A stretch of DNA of 64,000 nucleotides from Bog-473 sp963777485 (lineage in GTDB: Bacteria > Actinomycetota > Acidimicrobiia > Acidimicrobiales > RAAP-2): NCBI GenBank assembly GCA_963777485.1, contig CAVZQP010000001.1, positions 186,001 to 250,000 of the forward strand, written 5' to 3'. The notes below the pieces were generated by a model. The model ran no database searches, was not told the origin of the DNA, and was given only the letters and a program-made list of their open reading frames with translations. The stretch's first letter is position 1, and every line of letters starts with the position of its first letter. The translations under genes were made by a program, and so were the position numbers. Below are positions 19,455 to 28,178 of the stretch, in pieces.

Positions 19455-21137
19455 CTAGGCCTCCTTGACCGCGGTCTCGGCCGCCCAGCGGTAGTCCGCC
19501 TTGCCCGAGGGCGAGCGCTGGATCCGCTCCACGAACACCACCTGCTTGGGCAACTTGAAGCGGGCGATGTGCTCGGACGCGTGCGCCACGATCGACTGCG
19601 GGTCACCGGCCGAGCCCTCGGCCAGCTGCACCACGGCCACCACCTCGGAGCCCCAGCGTTCCGACGGCCGCCCCGTCACGACGACGTCGGCCACCGAGGG
19701 GTGCCCGGCGATGGCGCGCTCGACCTCCTCGACGAAGATCTTCTCGCCGCCTGAGTTCACCGTCACCGAGTCCCGACCAAGCAGCGTGATGGAACCGTCC
19801 GACAAGTGACGCGCCCGGTCACCGGGGATCGAGTAGCGCACACCGTCGATGACGGGGAAGGTGCGCGCCGTCTTGGCCTCGTCCCCGAGATACCCGAGCG
19901 GGACGCTCCCCGTCTGCGCCAGCCACCCGTTGCCATCGTGCCCCGGCGCCAGAACCGTCGTGAACGCCTCGTCCACGACGACGGTCCCGGGTCCCGGGAT
20001 GAACGTCCCGGCCTCCACAGGGTCGACCGACGTCACGTGCATCTGGGCCCCGGTCTCCGACGAGCCCGCCGAGTCGGAGATCACCAGCTTCGGCATGCGT
20101 TCCATGGCCATCGCCCGCACGGCGGGCGTCAGCGGCGCGCCGCCGTTGCCGACGGCGAAGAAGGACGAGAGCTCGTAGCTCTTCTTGTCGAGCTGCAGCA
20201 GAAGCGGCCGCAAGATCGCGTCGCCGACGATCGTCATGGTGTTCGCCTTCTCGCGCTCGACGGTCGACCACACGTCGTCGGGGTCGACCCGGCGCGTGTC
20301 GTCGGGGAACACGAGCGTCGCCCCCTGCGCCATGAGCATGAAGCAGGCCCACTGCGCGGCGCCGTGCATGAGCGGCGGCAGGACCAACAACTTGAGCGGG
20401 AAGCTCTCGGCCAGCCGCTCGGTGAGGCCCTCGTAACTCGTGACGACCTCCCACGTGCCGACCTTCCGCCCGCCCATGGCGGCCATGAAGATGTCGTGCT
20501 GGCGCCACAACACGCCTTTGGGCATGCCGGTCGTGCCACCCGTGTAGAGGATGTAGAGGTCGTCGGGGGATGGCTCCACCGGTGCGCCGTCGGGCGAGGA
20601 CTTGGACAATGCCTCCTCGTACCACTCCGCCCCGGGGAGCAGGCCGTTGCCCGAATCGTCGAAGACCTGCAACAGCACGTCGGGTGCTTCCTTCAGCGTC
20701 GGCAACACCTCGGCGAAGGTCGGCGCGAGCGACGAATGCAGCACCAAGGCGCGCGGCCGGGCGTCGTCGAGCAGGTAGCGCAGCTCCTCGCCGACGTAGC
20801 GGTAGTTGACGTTGAACGGGGCGACGCGGGCGCCGTAGGAGCCCAGCATCCCCTCGAGGTACTCGTTGCCGTTGTAGAGCGCGAGCGCCACGTGGTCTTG
20901 CCCTGACTCCCAGCCGCGCAGCTCGGCGCGTTCCTGGTGCACGGTGAGGCCGCGGCCGTGGAGGTACGACGCCAGCCGGCGGGAGCGCTCTTGCACCTGC
21001 CGGTAGGTCATGCGGCGGTCCCGCCACACGATGCAGTCGCGGTCGGCCAGGCTCTCGACGAGGGTGTCGAACGCCTTGGCCAGGTTGAATTGCACTTCGG
21101 TGGGCGACGCTGTGGGGTCGGGCACGGCCTCGCACAT
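19455..21137 (-). CDS. Acyl-CoA synthetase (AMP-binding family)
   Basis: 560 residues. The P-loop LYILYTGGTTGMPKGV, the later SDSAGSSETGAQ (A5 region), the hinge GDRAR..DGSITLLGRDSVTVNSGGEKIF and the C-terminal catalytic Lys in SPSGKADYRWA are all present. It should activate a carboxylic acid with ATP and load CoA. The sequence resembles the mycobacterial FadD branch. ATG 21137 is preceded by GCGGAGG at 8 nt; the very long open frame beyond it is antisense to the aldehyde dehydrogenase. The gene is divergent from that dehydrogenase with 30 bp between starts and leads an operon with an acetyltransferase and tag. Confidence 0.9.
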   Translation of the reverse strand: MCEAVPDPTASPTEVQFNLAKAFDTLVESLADRDCIVWRDRRMTYRQVQERSRRLASYLHGRGLTVHQERAELRGWESGQDHVALALYNGNEYLEGMLGSYGARVAPFNVNYRYVGEELRYLLDDARPRALVLHSSLAPTFAEVLPTLKEAPDVLLQVFDDSGNGLLPGAEWYEEALSKSSPDGAPVEPSPDDLYILYTGGTTGMPKGVLWRQHDIFMAAMGGRKVGTWEVVTSYEGLTERLAESFPLKLLVLPPLMHGAAQWACFMLMAQGATLVFPDDTRRVDPDDVWSTVEREKANTMTIVGDAILRPLLLQLDKKSYELSSFFAVGNGGAPLTPAVRAMAMERMPKLVISDSAGSSETGAQMHVTSVDPVEAGTFIPGPGTVVVDEAFTTVLAPGHDGNGWLAQTGSVPLGYLGDEAKTARTFPVIDGVRYSIPGDRARHLSDGSITLLGRDSVTVNSGGEKIFVEEVERAIAGHPSVADVVVTGRPSERWGSEVVAVVQLAEGSAGDPQSIVAHASEHIARFKLPKQVVFVERIQRSPSGKADYRWAAETAVKEA

Positions 21138-21167
21138 TATCGGCGCCTCCGCGGGCCCGGACAGGGC

Positions 21168-22574
21168 ATGACGGGGCATTCCGTCGGGCCCGCGCCGCGA
21201 CTTCGGCAAAGATCCCATGCCGTGGACGTCCGCAACCCAGCCACCGGTGAGGTGATTGAGACCGTCCCGGGCCTCACGGCCGGAGAGGTGGACGCCGCCA
21301 TCGAGCGGGCAGCCACCGCCTTCGGTGCCTGGCGGGATGTCGCCCCCGGGGACAGGGCCCGCCTGCTCCGTCGCTTCGCGGCGGCCGTCGACGCGCACGG
21401 CGAGGAGCTGGCCGGGCTCGAGGTCGCGAACGCCGGCCATGTGATCGCCAACGCACGCTGGGAGGCGGGCAACGTGCGCGACGTGCTCGAGTTCTACGCC
21501 GCGGCGCCCGAGCGCCACAGCGGACGGCAGATCCCGGTCCCCGGCGGCATCGACGTCACGTTCCACGAGCCGCTCGGCGTCGTCGGTGTGATCGTTCCAT
21601 GGAACTTCCCGATGGCCATTGCCGGCTGGGGCTTCGCACCGGCGCTGGCGGCCGGGAACACCGTGGTGGTCAAGCCGGCCGAGCTGACCCCGCTCAGCGC
21701 GTTGCGCATCGGCGAACTGGCGCTCGAGGCGGGGTTGCCACCCGGCGTGCTGCAGATCCTGCCCGGCAAGGGGGCCGTCGTGGGGGAGCGATTCGTCGCC
21801 CATCCGGCCGTGCGCAAGGTGTGCTTCACCGGTTCGACGGAGGTCGGGCGCGCCGTGATGGCCGGCTGCGCCGCGCAGGTCAAGCGGGTGACGCTCGAGC
21901 TCGGCGGCAAGTCCGCCAACATCGTGTTCGCCGACAGCGATCTCGAGCTGGCGGCAGCGAAGGCGCCCTACGGCGTGTTCGACAACGCAGGGCAGGACTG
22001 CTGCGCCCGCTCGAGGATCTTGGTCGAGCGATCCGTGTACGACCGGTTCATCGAGTTGCTCGAACCGGCCGTGCGCGGTGTGGCGGTGGGCGACCCGGCG
22101 CTGGAGTCGAGCGAGATGGGACCGCTCATTTCGGCTGAGCACCTGGCGAAGGTGGCGTCGTTCGTGCCCGACGACGCGCCGGTGGCGGTGCGGGGATCGT
22201 GCCCCGACGGTGCGGGGAACTGGTTCGCGCCGACGGTGTTGGCACCGGTGGAGCCGGGAGACCGGGCTGCCGTCGAAGAGATCTTCGGCCCGGTGGTCGT
22301 GGTGATCCCCTTCGACGACGAAGCGGATGCGATCCATTTGGCCAACGACACGCCCTACGGGCTGTCCGGCTCGCTGTGGACCCGCGACATCGGGCGGGCG
22401 CTCCGGGTGGCACGGGCGGTCGAGACCGGCACGCTGTCGGTCAATTCGCACTCGTCGGTCCGCTACTGGACCCCCTTCGGCGGCATGAAGCAGTCCGGCA
22501 TCGGGCGCGAGCTCGGCCCGGACGCGCTCGATGCATTCAGCGACGTGAAGAACGTCTTCATCTCTTCGGAGTAA
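21168..22574 (+). CDS. NAD-dependent aldehyde dehydrogenase
   Basis: 468 residues. IVPWNFPMAIAGWG and the GSTEVGR loop bind the cofactor, LELGGKSANIV holds the general base Glu244, and DNAGQDCCARSR holds the nucleophile Cys278 (Cys279 is next to it). The C terminus has TPFGGMKQSGIGRELG. ATG 21168 gives a slightly long N terminus; GTG 21222, just before DVRNPATGEV, is an alternative. It is followed after 8 bp by an SDR gene. An AldC-like dehydrogenase paired with an SDR is familiar from mycobacteria (Rv2858c-Rv2857c, near glutamine synthetase-like genes), which may hint at amine or polyamine breakdown; no such glnA gene is in this window. Confidence 0.9.
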   Translation: MTGHSVGPAPRLRQRSHAVDVRNPATGEVIETVPGLTAGEVDAAIERAATAFGAWRDVAPGDRARLLRRFAAAVDAHGEELAGLEVANAGHVIANARWEAGNVRDVLEFYAAAPERHSGRQIPVPGGIDVTFHEPLGVVGVIVPWNFPMAIAGWGFAPALAAGNTVVVKPAELTPLSALRIGELALEAGLPPGVLQILPGKGAVVGERFVAHPAVRKVCFTGSTEVGRAVMAGCAAQVKRVTLELGGKSANIVFADSDLELAAAKAPYGVFDNAGQDCCARSRILVERSVYDRFIELLEPAVRGVAVGDPALESSEMGPLISAEHLAKVASFVPDDAPVAVRGSCPDGAGNWFAPTVLAPVEPGDRAAVEEIFGPVVVVIPFDDEADAIHLANDTPYGLSGSLWTRDIGRALRVARAVETGTLSVNSHSSVRYWTPFGGMKQSGIGRELGPDALDAFSDVKNVFISSE

Positions 22575-22582
22575 GGAGCGAC

Positions 22583-23368
22583 ATGACCGAACCCGTTCCC
22601 TACGCCTACCGGCTCGCCGGCAAGGTGGCCGTGGTCACCGGAGGCGCCAGCGGCATCGGGCGCGCCATGTGCGAGCGCTTCGCCGCCGAGGGCGCGGTCG
22701 TCGCGGTGGCGGACCACGACGAGGAGGCCGGCGGGGCAGTGGCCGCGGCGGTCGGCGGCCAGTTCGTGCGGGCCGATGTGACGTCCTCGGACGAGGTCGA
22801 GGCGCTGTACGGCGAGGTGGCCGCCCGGCAGGGTGGCATCGACATCTGCTGCAACAACGCCGGGATCAGCCCACCCGACGACGACTCGATCCTCGAAACC
22901 GGCCTCGACGCATGGGAGCGGGTGCAGCGGGTCAACCTCACGTCGGTGTACCTGTGCTGCAAGCACGCGCTGCCGCACCTGCTGGCCCGGGGGAAGGGCT
23001 CGATCATCAACACGGCGTCGTTCGTGGCGGTGATGGGTGCCGCCACGAGCCAGATCAGCTACACGGCGAGCAAGGGAGGCGTGCTGGCGCTGTCGCGGGA
23101 GCTCGGCGTGCAGTTCGCCCGTCAGGGGGTGCGGGTCAACGCGCTGTGCCCCGGGCCGGTGAACACCCCGCTGCTGACGGAGCTGTTCGCGAAGGATCCT
23201 GAGCGCGCGGCGAGACGCCTCGTGCATATCCCGATGGGGCGCTTCGGCGAGGCGACCGAGATCGCGGCGGCGGCGGCCTTCCTGGCCAGCGACGACGCCT
23301 CGTTCGTGACGGCGACGACGTTCCTGGTCGACGGCGGGATCTCGGGGGCGTACGTCACGCCGCTCTAG
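22583..23368 (+). CDS. Short-chain dehydrogenase (Rv2857c-like)
   Basis: 261 residues from ATG 22583, preceded by TAAGGAG. Cofactor motif TGGASGIG, then CNNAGISPPDD, active-site Ser in NTASFVAV, Tyr-x3-Lys in SYTASKGG, and ALCPGPVNTPL. The Asp in VAVADHD favours NAD(H). It lies 8 bp after the aldehyde dehydrogenase, so the two enzymes should work on the same carbon skeleton: an alcohol oxidised by one and the aldehyde by the other is one possibility. The substrate is unknown. Confidence 0.9.
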   Translation: MTEPVPYAYRLAGKVAVVTGGASGIGRAMCERFAAEGAVVAVADHDEEAGGAVAAAVGGQFVRADVTSSDEVEALYGEVAARQGGIDICCNNAGISPPDDDSILETGLDAWERVQRVNLTSVYLCCKHALPHLLARGKGSIINTASFVAVMGAATSQISYTASKGGVLALSRELGVQFARQGVRVNALCPGPVNTPLLTELFAKDPERAARRLVHIPMGRFGEATEIAAAAAFLASDDASFVTATTFLVDGGISGAYVTPL

Positions 23369-23395
23369 GCATGCGGCACGAAGGGCCGCGGCAGG

Positions 23396-24580
23396 TCAGC
23401 CCTTCGGACCGGTCTCGAGCGGCTCGGCGAGGTACGGCCCGTCCGGTCCGAAGCCGAGGTGCGCCATGGCGACAGGCCGCGGCGGGCCCGGGTTGGGCAG
23501 CGCGGACGACCACGGGGTGTAGAGCATCCAGATGCCGGCGCTGTTGGAGAAGACCGACTCCTCTCCCGGTCCCGCCCCTTGTGCGTTGGAGGCAAGGAGC
23601 GGAATCGACGACGCGTCGTGGCAGGGACCGCCGGGCCCGGCGCAGCGGGCGACGCCGATCGCGTAGCTCGTCTGGTTGAACCACCCGCCGGAGTAGAAGA
23701 GGTAGTAGGCGCCGTTCACGAGGACCATCTGCGGTGCCTCCACGATTGCGTTCTGCCAGGCCTCGTCGGGCGAGAAGATCTCGGAAGGGGCACCGAGGAG
23801 GTGCAGGCCGTCCGCGCTCAGCGGCTGGCTCCAGATCTCGGTCGGGATGTTCAGCTTGAGCGAGTTCTGGTCCGACTTCCAGAACATGGAGGCCTGGCCG
23901 TTCGAATCGACGAAGACGCGAGGGTCGATCGAGCCACCCATCGACAACTGGCAGATGAAGGGCGTTTGCGACGGGATGTACGGTCCGGCCGGGTTCGTAC
24001 TGATCGCGTCGCCGATGCACATCGTGGGCGGTGACGAGCCCGCCAGATCCGAAGTGAAATACATCATGTAGTGGTTGCCGAACTGCGCGACGTCCGGCGC
24101 CCACATGGCGTGCGGCGTCGCCCAGGCTGGCGCGTCGGGCAGCGCGTCGCTCGGCGCTCCCCACTGCCCGAACACCGTTCCGGAACGAACCGGAACGTCT
24201 TGTGGAACCTGGTCCTGGGACGTGAACAGGTAGTAGCGGCCGTTCTGCACGAAGACGAAGGGGTCAGGCTGGTCGGGGCCCGAGTTGACGATGGCGCCGG
24301 GGTTCTGCGGGTCGGACAGCGCGGGCGGCTCGTAATACGACGTGCGCAAGCCGAGCGCCGTGGTCCCGACGGCGGAGCCGAGCGTCGACGCCGGCGACAG
24401 CGCGGACTCCCGATTGAGGTGCGCCACCCGAGATTCCCGGGCGGTACGGGCGCCGGCATTCGGCGCGTGCAGGGAGAAGACGCCGGCCACCCCGAGCGTC
24501 ACGGCGACGACAATTGCGGCGAGAGCGGTCACCACGGTGCCGCGGCGGCGTGGTACGGCGTGCGTCGCGCGGCTCAGCAT
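23396..24580 (-). CDS. Secreted glycoside hydrolase, family 43-like
   Basis: 394 residues from ATG 24580. A basic start (VPRRRGTVV) and a hydrophobic segment ALAAIVVAVTLGVAGVF form a signal peptide or anchor. The rest reads as a five-bladed propeller of the GH43/GH62/DUF377 type. The three expected acids are visible: Asp106 in QPDPFVF (base), Asp163 in MWAPDVAQ (pKa modulator) and Glu281 in IVEAPQMV (acid). Family members cleave arabinosides or xylosides, which fits an organism with an arabinofuranosyltransferase and UDP-xylose genes. The frame is open 111 bp further upstream, but that part overlaps the putative RNA's leader and looks unlike a signal sequence. Confidence 0.75.
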   Translation of the reverse strand: MLSRATHAVPRRRGTVVTALAAIVVAVTLGVAGVFSLHAPNAGARTARESRVAHLNRESALSPASTLGSAVGTTALGLRTSYYEPPALSDPQNPGAIVNSGPDQPDPFVFVQNGRYYLFTSQDQVPQDVPVRSGTVFGQWGAPSDALPDAPAWATPHAMWAPDVAQFGNHYMMYFTSDLAGSSPPTMCIGDAISTNPAGPYIPSQTPFICQLSMGGSIDPRVFVDSNGQASMFWKSDQNSLKLNIPTEIWSQPLSADGLHLLGAPSEIFSPDEAWQNAIVEAPQMVLVNGAYYLFYSGGWFNQTSYAIGVARCAGPGGPCHDASSIPLLASNAQGAGPGEESVFSNSAGIWMLYTPWSSALPNPGPPRPVAMAHLGFGPDGPYLAEPLETGPKG

Positions 24581-24669
24581 GGGGAAGAGTTGGGGACGGC
24601 CACGCCCGCGCTTGGGGATGACCGGAAGAAAGGTGGGGAGAACGTCTGGATTTCGCGAATGGCCATTGA

Positions 24670-24936
24670 CCAAGCGCTGCGGGAAGCGCAATCTGTCTCC
24701 AGTTCGGAGACAAGAGCCCGCCGAACCTCAAGCGACCACCGCAAGGTGGAAGCGAGGGAAGCCCAAAGGGAAGCCGCAAGGCGGAACGGCGGGAAGCCGA
24801 GAGAACACCGCAAGGTGGGATCGAGGGATGGGAGCGAACCCCGCAAGGGGAGCGTGACCGGAGTGGGCTGGAAGCTTCGTACGAAGATGGTCCGTGATGC
24901 GTCACGGCGGCTTCCCTGGAGTCGTCGGGGCCGGCA
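24670..24936 (+). ncRNA. Putative novel structured RNA: tandem hairpins with GCAA tetraloops
   Basis: There is no convincing gene between 24581 and 25186. Within it lie consecutive hairpins. Stem arms are at 24674-24678/24685-24689, 24694-24700/24706-24712 (7 bp), 24736-24740/24745-24749, 24762-24764/24768-24770, 24773-24775/24780-24782, 24787-24790/24796-24799, 24806-24809/24814-24817, 24839-24842/24847-24850 and 24892-24897/24902-24907 (6 bp). Four share the core CCGCAAGG, a stem closed by the stable GNRA loop GCAA. The linker GGAAGC occurs six times (24682, 24748, 24757, 24769, 24792, 24870), and the last copy can pair with GCTTCC at 24910-24915 to close a junction. GNRA loops form only in the + strand transcript. 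I do not recognise it as RNase P, tmRNA, SRP or 6S RNA. The ends are rough guesses. Confidence 0.5.
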
Positions 24937-25097
24937 CGGGCGGGGGTTGTCCGACACGACCACCGTCTGCTGCCAGCGGGTCATCGTGGACGCGGCCCCG
25001 AGGAGCACGGGAGGCTTAGGCCGAACGGTTACTCGGGGTTGCGTCGCGTCCGGGCACCGATGGCCCCTCCCATTCCCGTTCCCCATGGAGCGGTAAC

Positions 25098-25112
25098 GGC
25101 GGTGGCGCCGCC
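25098..25112 (+). terminator. Possible terminator hairpin after the putative RNA
   Basis: GGCGG (25098-25102) and CCGCC (25108-25112) form a 5-bp GC stem followed by TTCCC. There is no clear T run, so rho-independent termination is uncertain. It is placed between the + strand structured region and the 3' end of the minus-strand nucleotidyltransferase gene. The rest of 24937-25186 shows GC-rich sequence with weak pairing (for example GTCGTCGG with CCGACACGAC at 24921-24960) and no gene. Confidence 0.25.
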
Positions 25113-25186
25113 TTCCCGCGGCTGAGCACACAACGGGGGGACAAAGGCCGATTTCGTGCGCCAGCGGGCCGGCCGGCGCAGGAGGA

Positions 25187-26053
25187 TCAGGGCAGGGAAG
25201 GCCAGAGCCGGGCCGGCCGTTCGCCCGCGGCGATCTGGCGGTTCAGCTCGGCCTGCACGAGCGCCAGGTCGTCGGGATGGGTCACCCCGACGCAGCGGCC
25301 CTCCGCCGGCAGCACCGAGAAGGTGGTCGTCCCGAGGGACCCGGCGACCACCTCGGGCAGCAGGACCTCCTTCTCCTCGGAGGCGTCCACGGCGGCGTCC
25401 AAGGCCTCCTGGAGAACCTTGTGGAACTCGGGGGTGAAGCCCCAGAGGTTCATGGAGACCCGTGCGTCGCCGGGCAGCGAAGCCGGCTCGCAGCCGTCGC
25501 CCGCGATGAACCCGCCCTCCGGCAGTGCACGGACCTGCCGCCGCTCGTCGACCCCCAGGAGGCGGCCGGCCGCGTCGACTCGACAGATCCCGCGTGTCAC
25601 GGGGGAGAAGCCGATGGTGGCGTCGGCCAGTCGGTAGCCCACCAAGGCGTTGGCGTCGCCGTGTCCTTTTAGGTGCTGGGCCAGGAGCGTGCAGCCGGCG
25701 ACACCGTAGATGTCGTCGGCGTTGCCCACGCCGTACGGGCCGTCGCCCACGAAATCCGCCGCGCTGAGTACTGCGTCGACGGTGCCGCGGGGCTCGGGCT
25801 GGAGCGCGAAAAGGACGTCCACCGCGTCGGGCCAGGTGCGCGTCACGTGGTACCGGATCGCCGGCCCTGTTTCGGGCCCGAGCACCAGCACGACGCGCGC
25901 GAACCCGGCGGCCAGCGCATCGGAGGCCACGAGGTCGATGACGGCCTCGCCGTGCGGGCCGACCGGTGCCAACGGTTTGCAGCCGCCGTACCTCTTCGCG
26001 CGTCCGGCCGCCAGGATGACGATGGCTGGGCCCGCGCCGCCCGCCCCGCTCAT
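25187..26053 (-). CDS. Nucleotidyltransferase-like protein (GlmU/RfbA fold)
   Basis: 288 residues from ATG 26053. The signature IVILAAGRAKRYGGCKPLAPVG is that of NTP:sugar-phosphate transferases (L-A-A-G-x-A-x-R-x-G-G-x-K), and VGNADDIYG carries the metal-binding Asp pair. The C-terminal part (CVGVTHPDDLALVQAELN) resembles enzymes that activate sugars or cofactors. The product is unknown. It overlaps the ketoacyl synthase gene by 4 bp and is the last gene of a five-gene operon with thioesterase, LLM oxidoreductase, thiolase and synthase, an unusual company for a sugar nucleotidyltransferase. Confidence 0.8.
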   Translation of the reverse strand: MSGAGGAGPAIVILAAGRAKRYGGCKPLAPVGPHGEAVIDLVASDALAAGFARVVLVLGPETGPAIRYHVTRTWPDAVDVLFALQPEPRGTVDAVLSAADFVGDGPYGVGNADDIYGVAGCTLLAQHLKGHGDANALVGYRLADATIGFSPVTRGICRVDAAGRLLGVDERRQVRALPEGGFIAGDGCEPASLPGDARVSMNLWGFTPEFHKVLQEALDAAVDASEEKEVLLPEVVAGSLGTTTFSVLPAEGRCVGVTHPDDLALVQAELNRQIAAGERPARLWPSLP

Positions 26054-26976
26054 GTGGTCCAGCGGACGATCGCGCTGGCCCACGTCATCCCGCCGCCGAA
26101 CCCGCTCAACAGGACGTGGTCACCCTCGCGCAGGCGGCCGCCTTCGAGGACGTCATTGAGGGCGAGGGGTATGGAGGCCGACGAGGTGTTGCCGTAGCGG
26201 TCGATCACGACGGCGGTGCGCTCCTCGGGGATGCCGAGGCGGGCGCATGCGGCCTGGATGATGCGGAGGTTGGCCTGGTGGGGCACCATCAGCGCCACGT
26301 CGTCGGGGCCGAGCCCGGCGTCAGCCATGGCGCGCTCGGCGGACTCGACGACGACGCGGACAGCTCGGCGGAAGACCTCCTTGCCGTCCATGTACAGCGT
26401 GGCGCCGTGATCGCACTTGAGCAGGTGCCGGAGGGAGCCGTCGGAGTTCAGGTTCCAGCTGAGCAGGGCGCCCGGGCCGTCCACAGGCTCGAGGACGACC
26501 GCGCCGGCGCCGTCGCCGACCAAGATCGCGATACGGCGGTCGTCCATGTCCGTGATGCGGGAGAGCGTCTCGGAGCCGATGAGCAGGACCGGCCCGGAGC
26601 CAACGGCGATGAGGCCGGCCGCCGCCACGAGCCCGTAGACGAAGCCCGAGCACGCCGCGTTGAGGTCGACGGCGCCGCCGCGCATGCCGATGCCGTTCTG
26701 CACGGTCGTCGCCGTCCCCGGCACGATGGCGTCGGGCGTCGTGGTGGCGAGCAGCAGGTTGTCGATGTCCTCGGGGCGCCGGCCGGAGCGGGCCAAAGCC
26801 GCCTGCGCGGCCTCGATGGCGAGGCCGCTCGTGGTCCCGCCGATGCGGCGCTCGCGGATCCCGGTGCGCTCCATGATCCACTCGTTGCTTGTGTCGAGGC
26901 GGACGGCGAGATCGTCGTTGGTCACCACCTTGTCGGGAACCGCGATGCCCCAACCGGTGATCCGGATCCCCCTCAC
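26050..26976 (-). CDS. 3-oxoacyl-ACP synthase III (FabH/KAS III family)
   Basis: 308 residues from GTG 26976. The Cys-His-Asn triad is intact: Cys109 in NAACSGF, His in VPHQANLRI and Asn in DRYGNTSSAS. SNEWIMERTGIRERR and GDGAGAVVLEP are typical. The enzyme should condense an acyl-CoA with malonyl-ACP or malonyl-CoA to start a fatty acid or polyketide chain. It overlaps thiolase (GTGA) and the nucleotidyltransferase (ATGA) genes by 4 bp each. Housekeeping FabH normally sits with other fab genes; here the neighbours point to a specialised acyl pathway. Confidence 0.9.
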   Translation of the reverse strand: MRGIRITGWGIAVPDKVVTNDDLAVRLDTSNEWIMERTGIRERRIGGTTSGLAIEAAQAALARSGRRPEDIDNLLLATTTPDAIVPGTATTVQNGIGMRGGAVDLNAACSGFVYGLVAAAGLIAVGSGPVLLIGSETLSRITDMDDRRIAILVGDGAGAVVLEPVDGPGALLSWNLNSDGSLRHLLKCDHGATLYMDGKEVFRRAVRVVVESAERAMADAGLGPDDVALMVPHQANLRIIQAACARLGIPEERTAVVIDRYGNTSSASIPLALNDVLEGGRLREGDHVLLSGFGGGMTWASAIVRWTT

Positions 26977-28178
26977 GCGTCTGTCCCGGCGCGGACACCG
27001 TGGATGGCGACGAACCCTGCGTCGCCGTAGATGATCCCGCCGGTGTTGATGGCGACGCCGAGGCGCGGGCCCGACACCTGCCGATCGCCCGCCCGGCCGC
27101 GGAATTGGTCGGCCAACTCGACGACCTGGGCGAGACCGGTCGCCCCGAGGGGGTGGCCGCGTCCGACGAGGCCACCGCTCGGGTTCACCACGAGGCCGGG
27201 CGTGTCGCAACGGGTCGCGCCGGCCTCGGTGGCGGGGCCCGCCTCGCCACGGCCGAAGAAGCCGAGCGACTCGAGGGCGAAGATCTCCTCGGGGGCGGTG
27301 GCGTCGTGCAGCTCGACGACGTCAACGTCGTCCGGGCCCCAGCCGAAGGCCTCCCAGGCCGCATCCGCCGTGAGGGTCAGGCGCTCGTGATAGTCGATGA
27401 GGCCGTTGCCCGAGCGGGTGAGCGACCCGACGATGCGCGGCGCCGACGCGGGCGCCTCCACGTCAGGGCCGGCCAGGATCACCGCGGCCGCGCCGTCGGT
27501 GAACGAACTGCACATCAGCCTGGTGAGCACGCCCGCCACCTGCGGGGACTCGAGGACGTCCTCGACGGTCACGCTGCGCTGGCACTGGGCCAGTGGGTTC
27601 CGGGCCGCGTGGTCGAATGCTTTGACCGCCACGGAGGCCATCTGGGGGAGCGTCGTACCGGTCTCTTCCATCAGTTGCAGGGCCCAGCGGCTGTTGAGGC
27701 CCATCAAGATGCTCCCGGCGGGGTTGCCCTCGCCGGACTTCAGTTTGGCGTGCAGATCGAGGCGGTATTCGGCGGGGAGACCGTCCTCGATACCCGCAAT
27801 CGTCTCGGACCGGTCGCCGGTCCACATCTTCTCGACGCCGAGCGCGAGGACGGGACGGTCCTGAACGCTGGCGGCCATGGTCCCCAGGTGCAGCGCCGAG
27901 CTGCCGCCGGCGCAGGAATTGTCCACATTGATGATGGCGGCCTCGCTGAGGCCGAGCTTGCGCAGCCATGCCTGGCCGCGCACGCAGCCCTGGTCGCTCA
28001 GCCGCCCGCCCATGGCGTTGCCCATGATGACGAGGCCGACGTCGGAGGGGGCGAGGCCGGCGTCGTCGAGGGCCGCACCGACTGCCTGGTCGGTCATGGT
28101 CTCCAACTCGAGGTCGCGGCGGCCCATGTCGGTCATTCCCGTGCCGAGGATCGCGACCTCCGCCGTGTGCCGGCTCAT
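26973..28178 (-). CDS. Thiolase-family acyltransferase (SCP-x / lipid-transfer type)
   Basis: 401 residues from ATG 28178, overlapping the LLM gene stop by 4 bp. The nucleophile is Cys89 in VDNSCAGGSSALHLG; the C-terminal part has ELHDATAPEEIFALESLGF, NPSGGLVGRGHPLGATG and an ending INTGGIIYGDAGF. The HDAT segment in place of the usual NEAF loop marks the SCP2/non-specific lipid-transfer thiolase group, whose members act on sterol side chains or branched acyl-CoAs, often with a DUF35 partner. No DUF35 gene is seen here. The adjacent KAS III and LLM genes suggest a shared acyl-CoA substrate. Confidence 0.88.
   Translation of the reverse strand: MSRHTAEVAILGTGMTDMGRRDLELETMTDQAVGAALDDAGLAPSDVGLVIMGNAMGGRLSDQGCVRGQAWLRKLGLSEAAIINVDNSCAGGSSALHLGTMAASVQDRPVLALGVEKMWTGDRSETIAGIEDGLPAEYRLDLHAKLKSGEGNPAGSILMGLNSRWALQLMEETGTTLPQMASVAVKAFDHAARNPLAQCQRSVTVEDVLESPQVAGVLTRLMCSSFTDGAAAVILAGPDVEAPASAPRIVGSLTRSGNGLIDYHERLTLTADAAWEAFGWGPDDVDVVELHDATAPEEIFALESLGFFGRGEAGPATEAGATRCDTPGLVVNPSGGLVGRGHPLGATGLAQVVELADQFRGRAGDRQVSGPRLGVAINTGGIIYGDAGFVAIHGVRAGTDA

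Noticed and set aside
21138..22451. Long upstream extension of the acyl-CoA synthetase frame, giving almost 1000 codons
   Set aside because: The extension is antisense to the aldehyde dehydrogenase, has no acyl-CoA synthetase similarity, and a good ribosome site precedes ATG 21137.
24342..24857. Plus-strand open frames across the hairpin region
   Set aside because: They have Arg/Ala/Gly-rich composition, overlap the GH43-like gene on the other strand, and have no ribosome site or domain.
24670..24936. CRISPR array, RNase P RNA or tmRNA in the hairpin region
   Set aside because: Repeats are only 6-8 bp and unevenly spaced, without spacers or cas genes. The RNase P core (GAGGAAAGTC-type) and tmRNA tag reading frame or tRNA-like end were not found.
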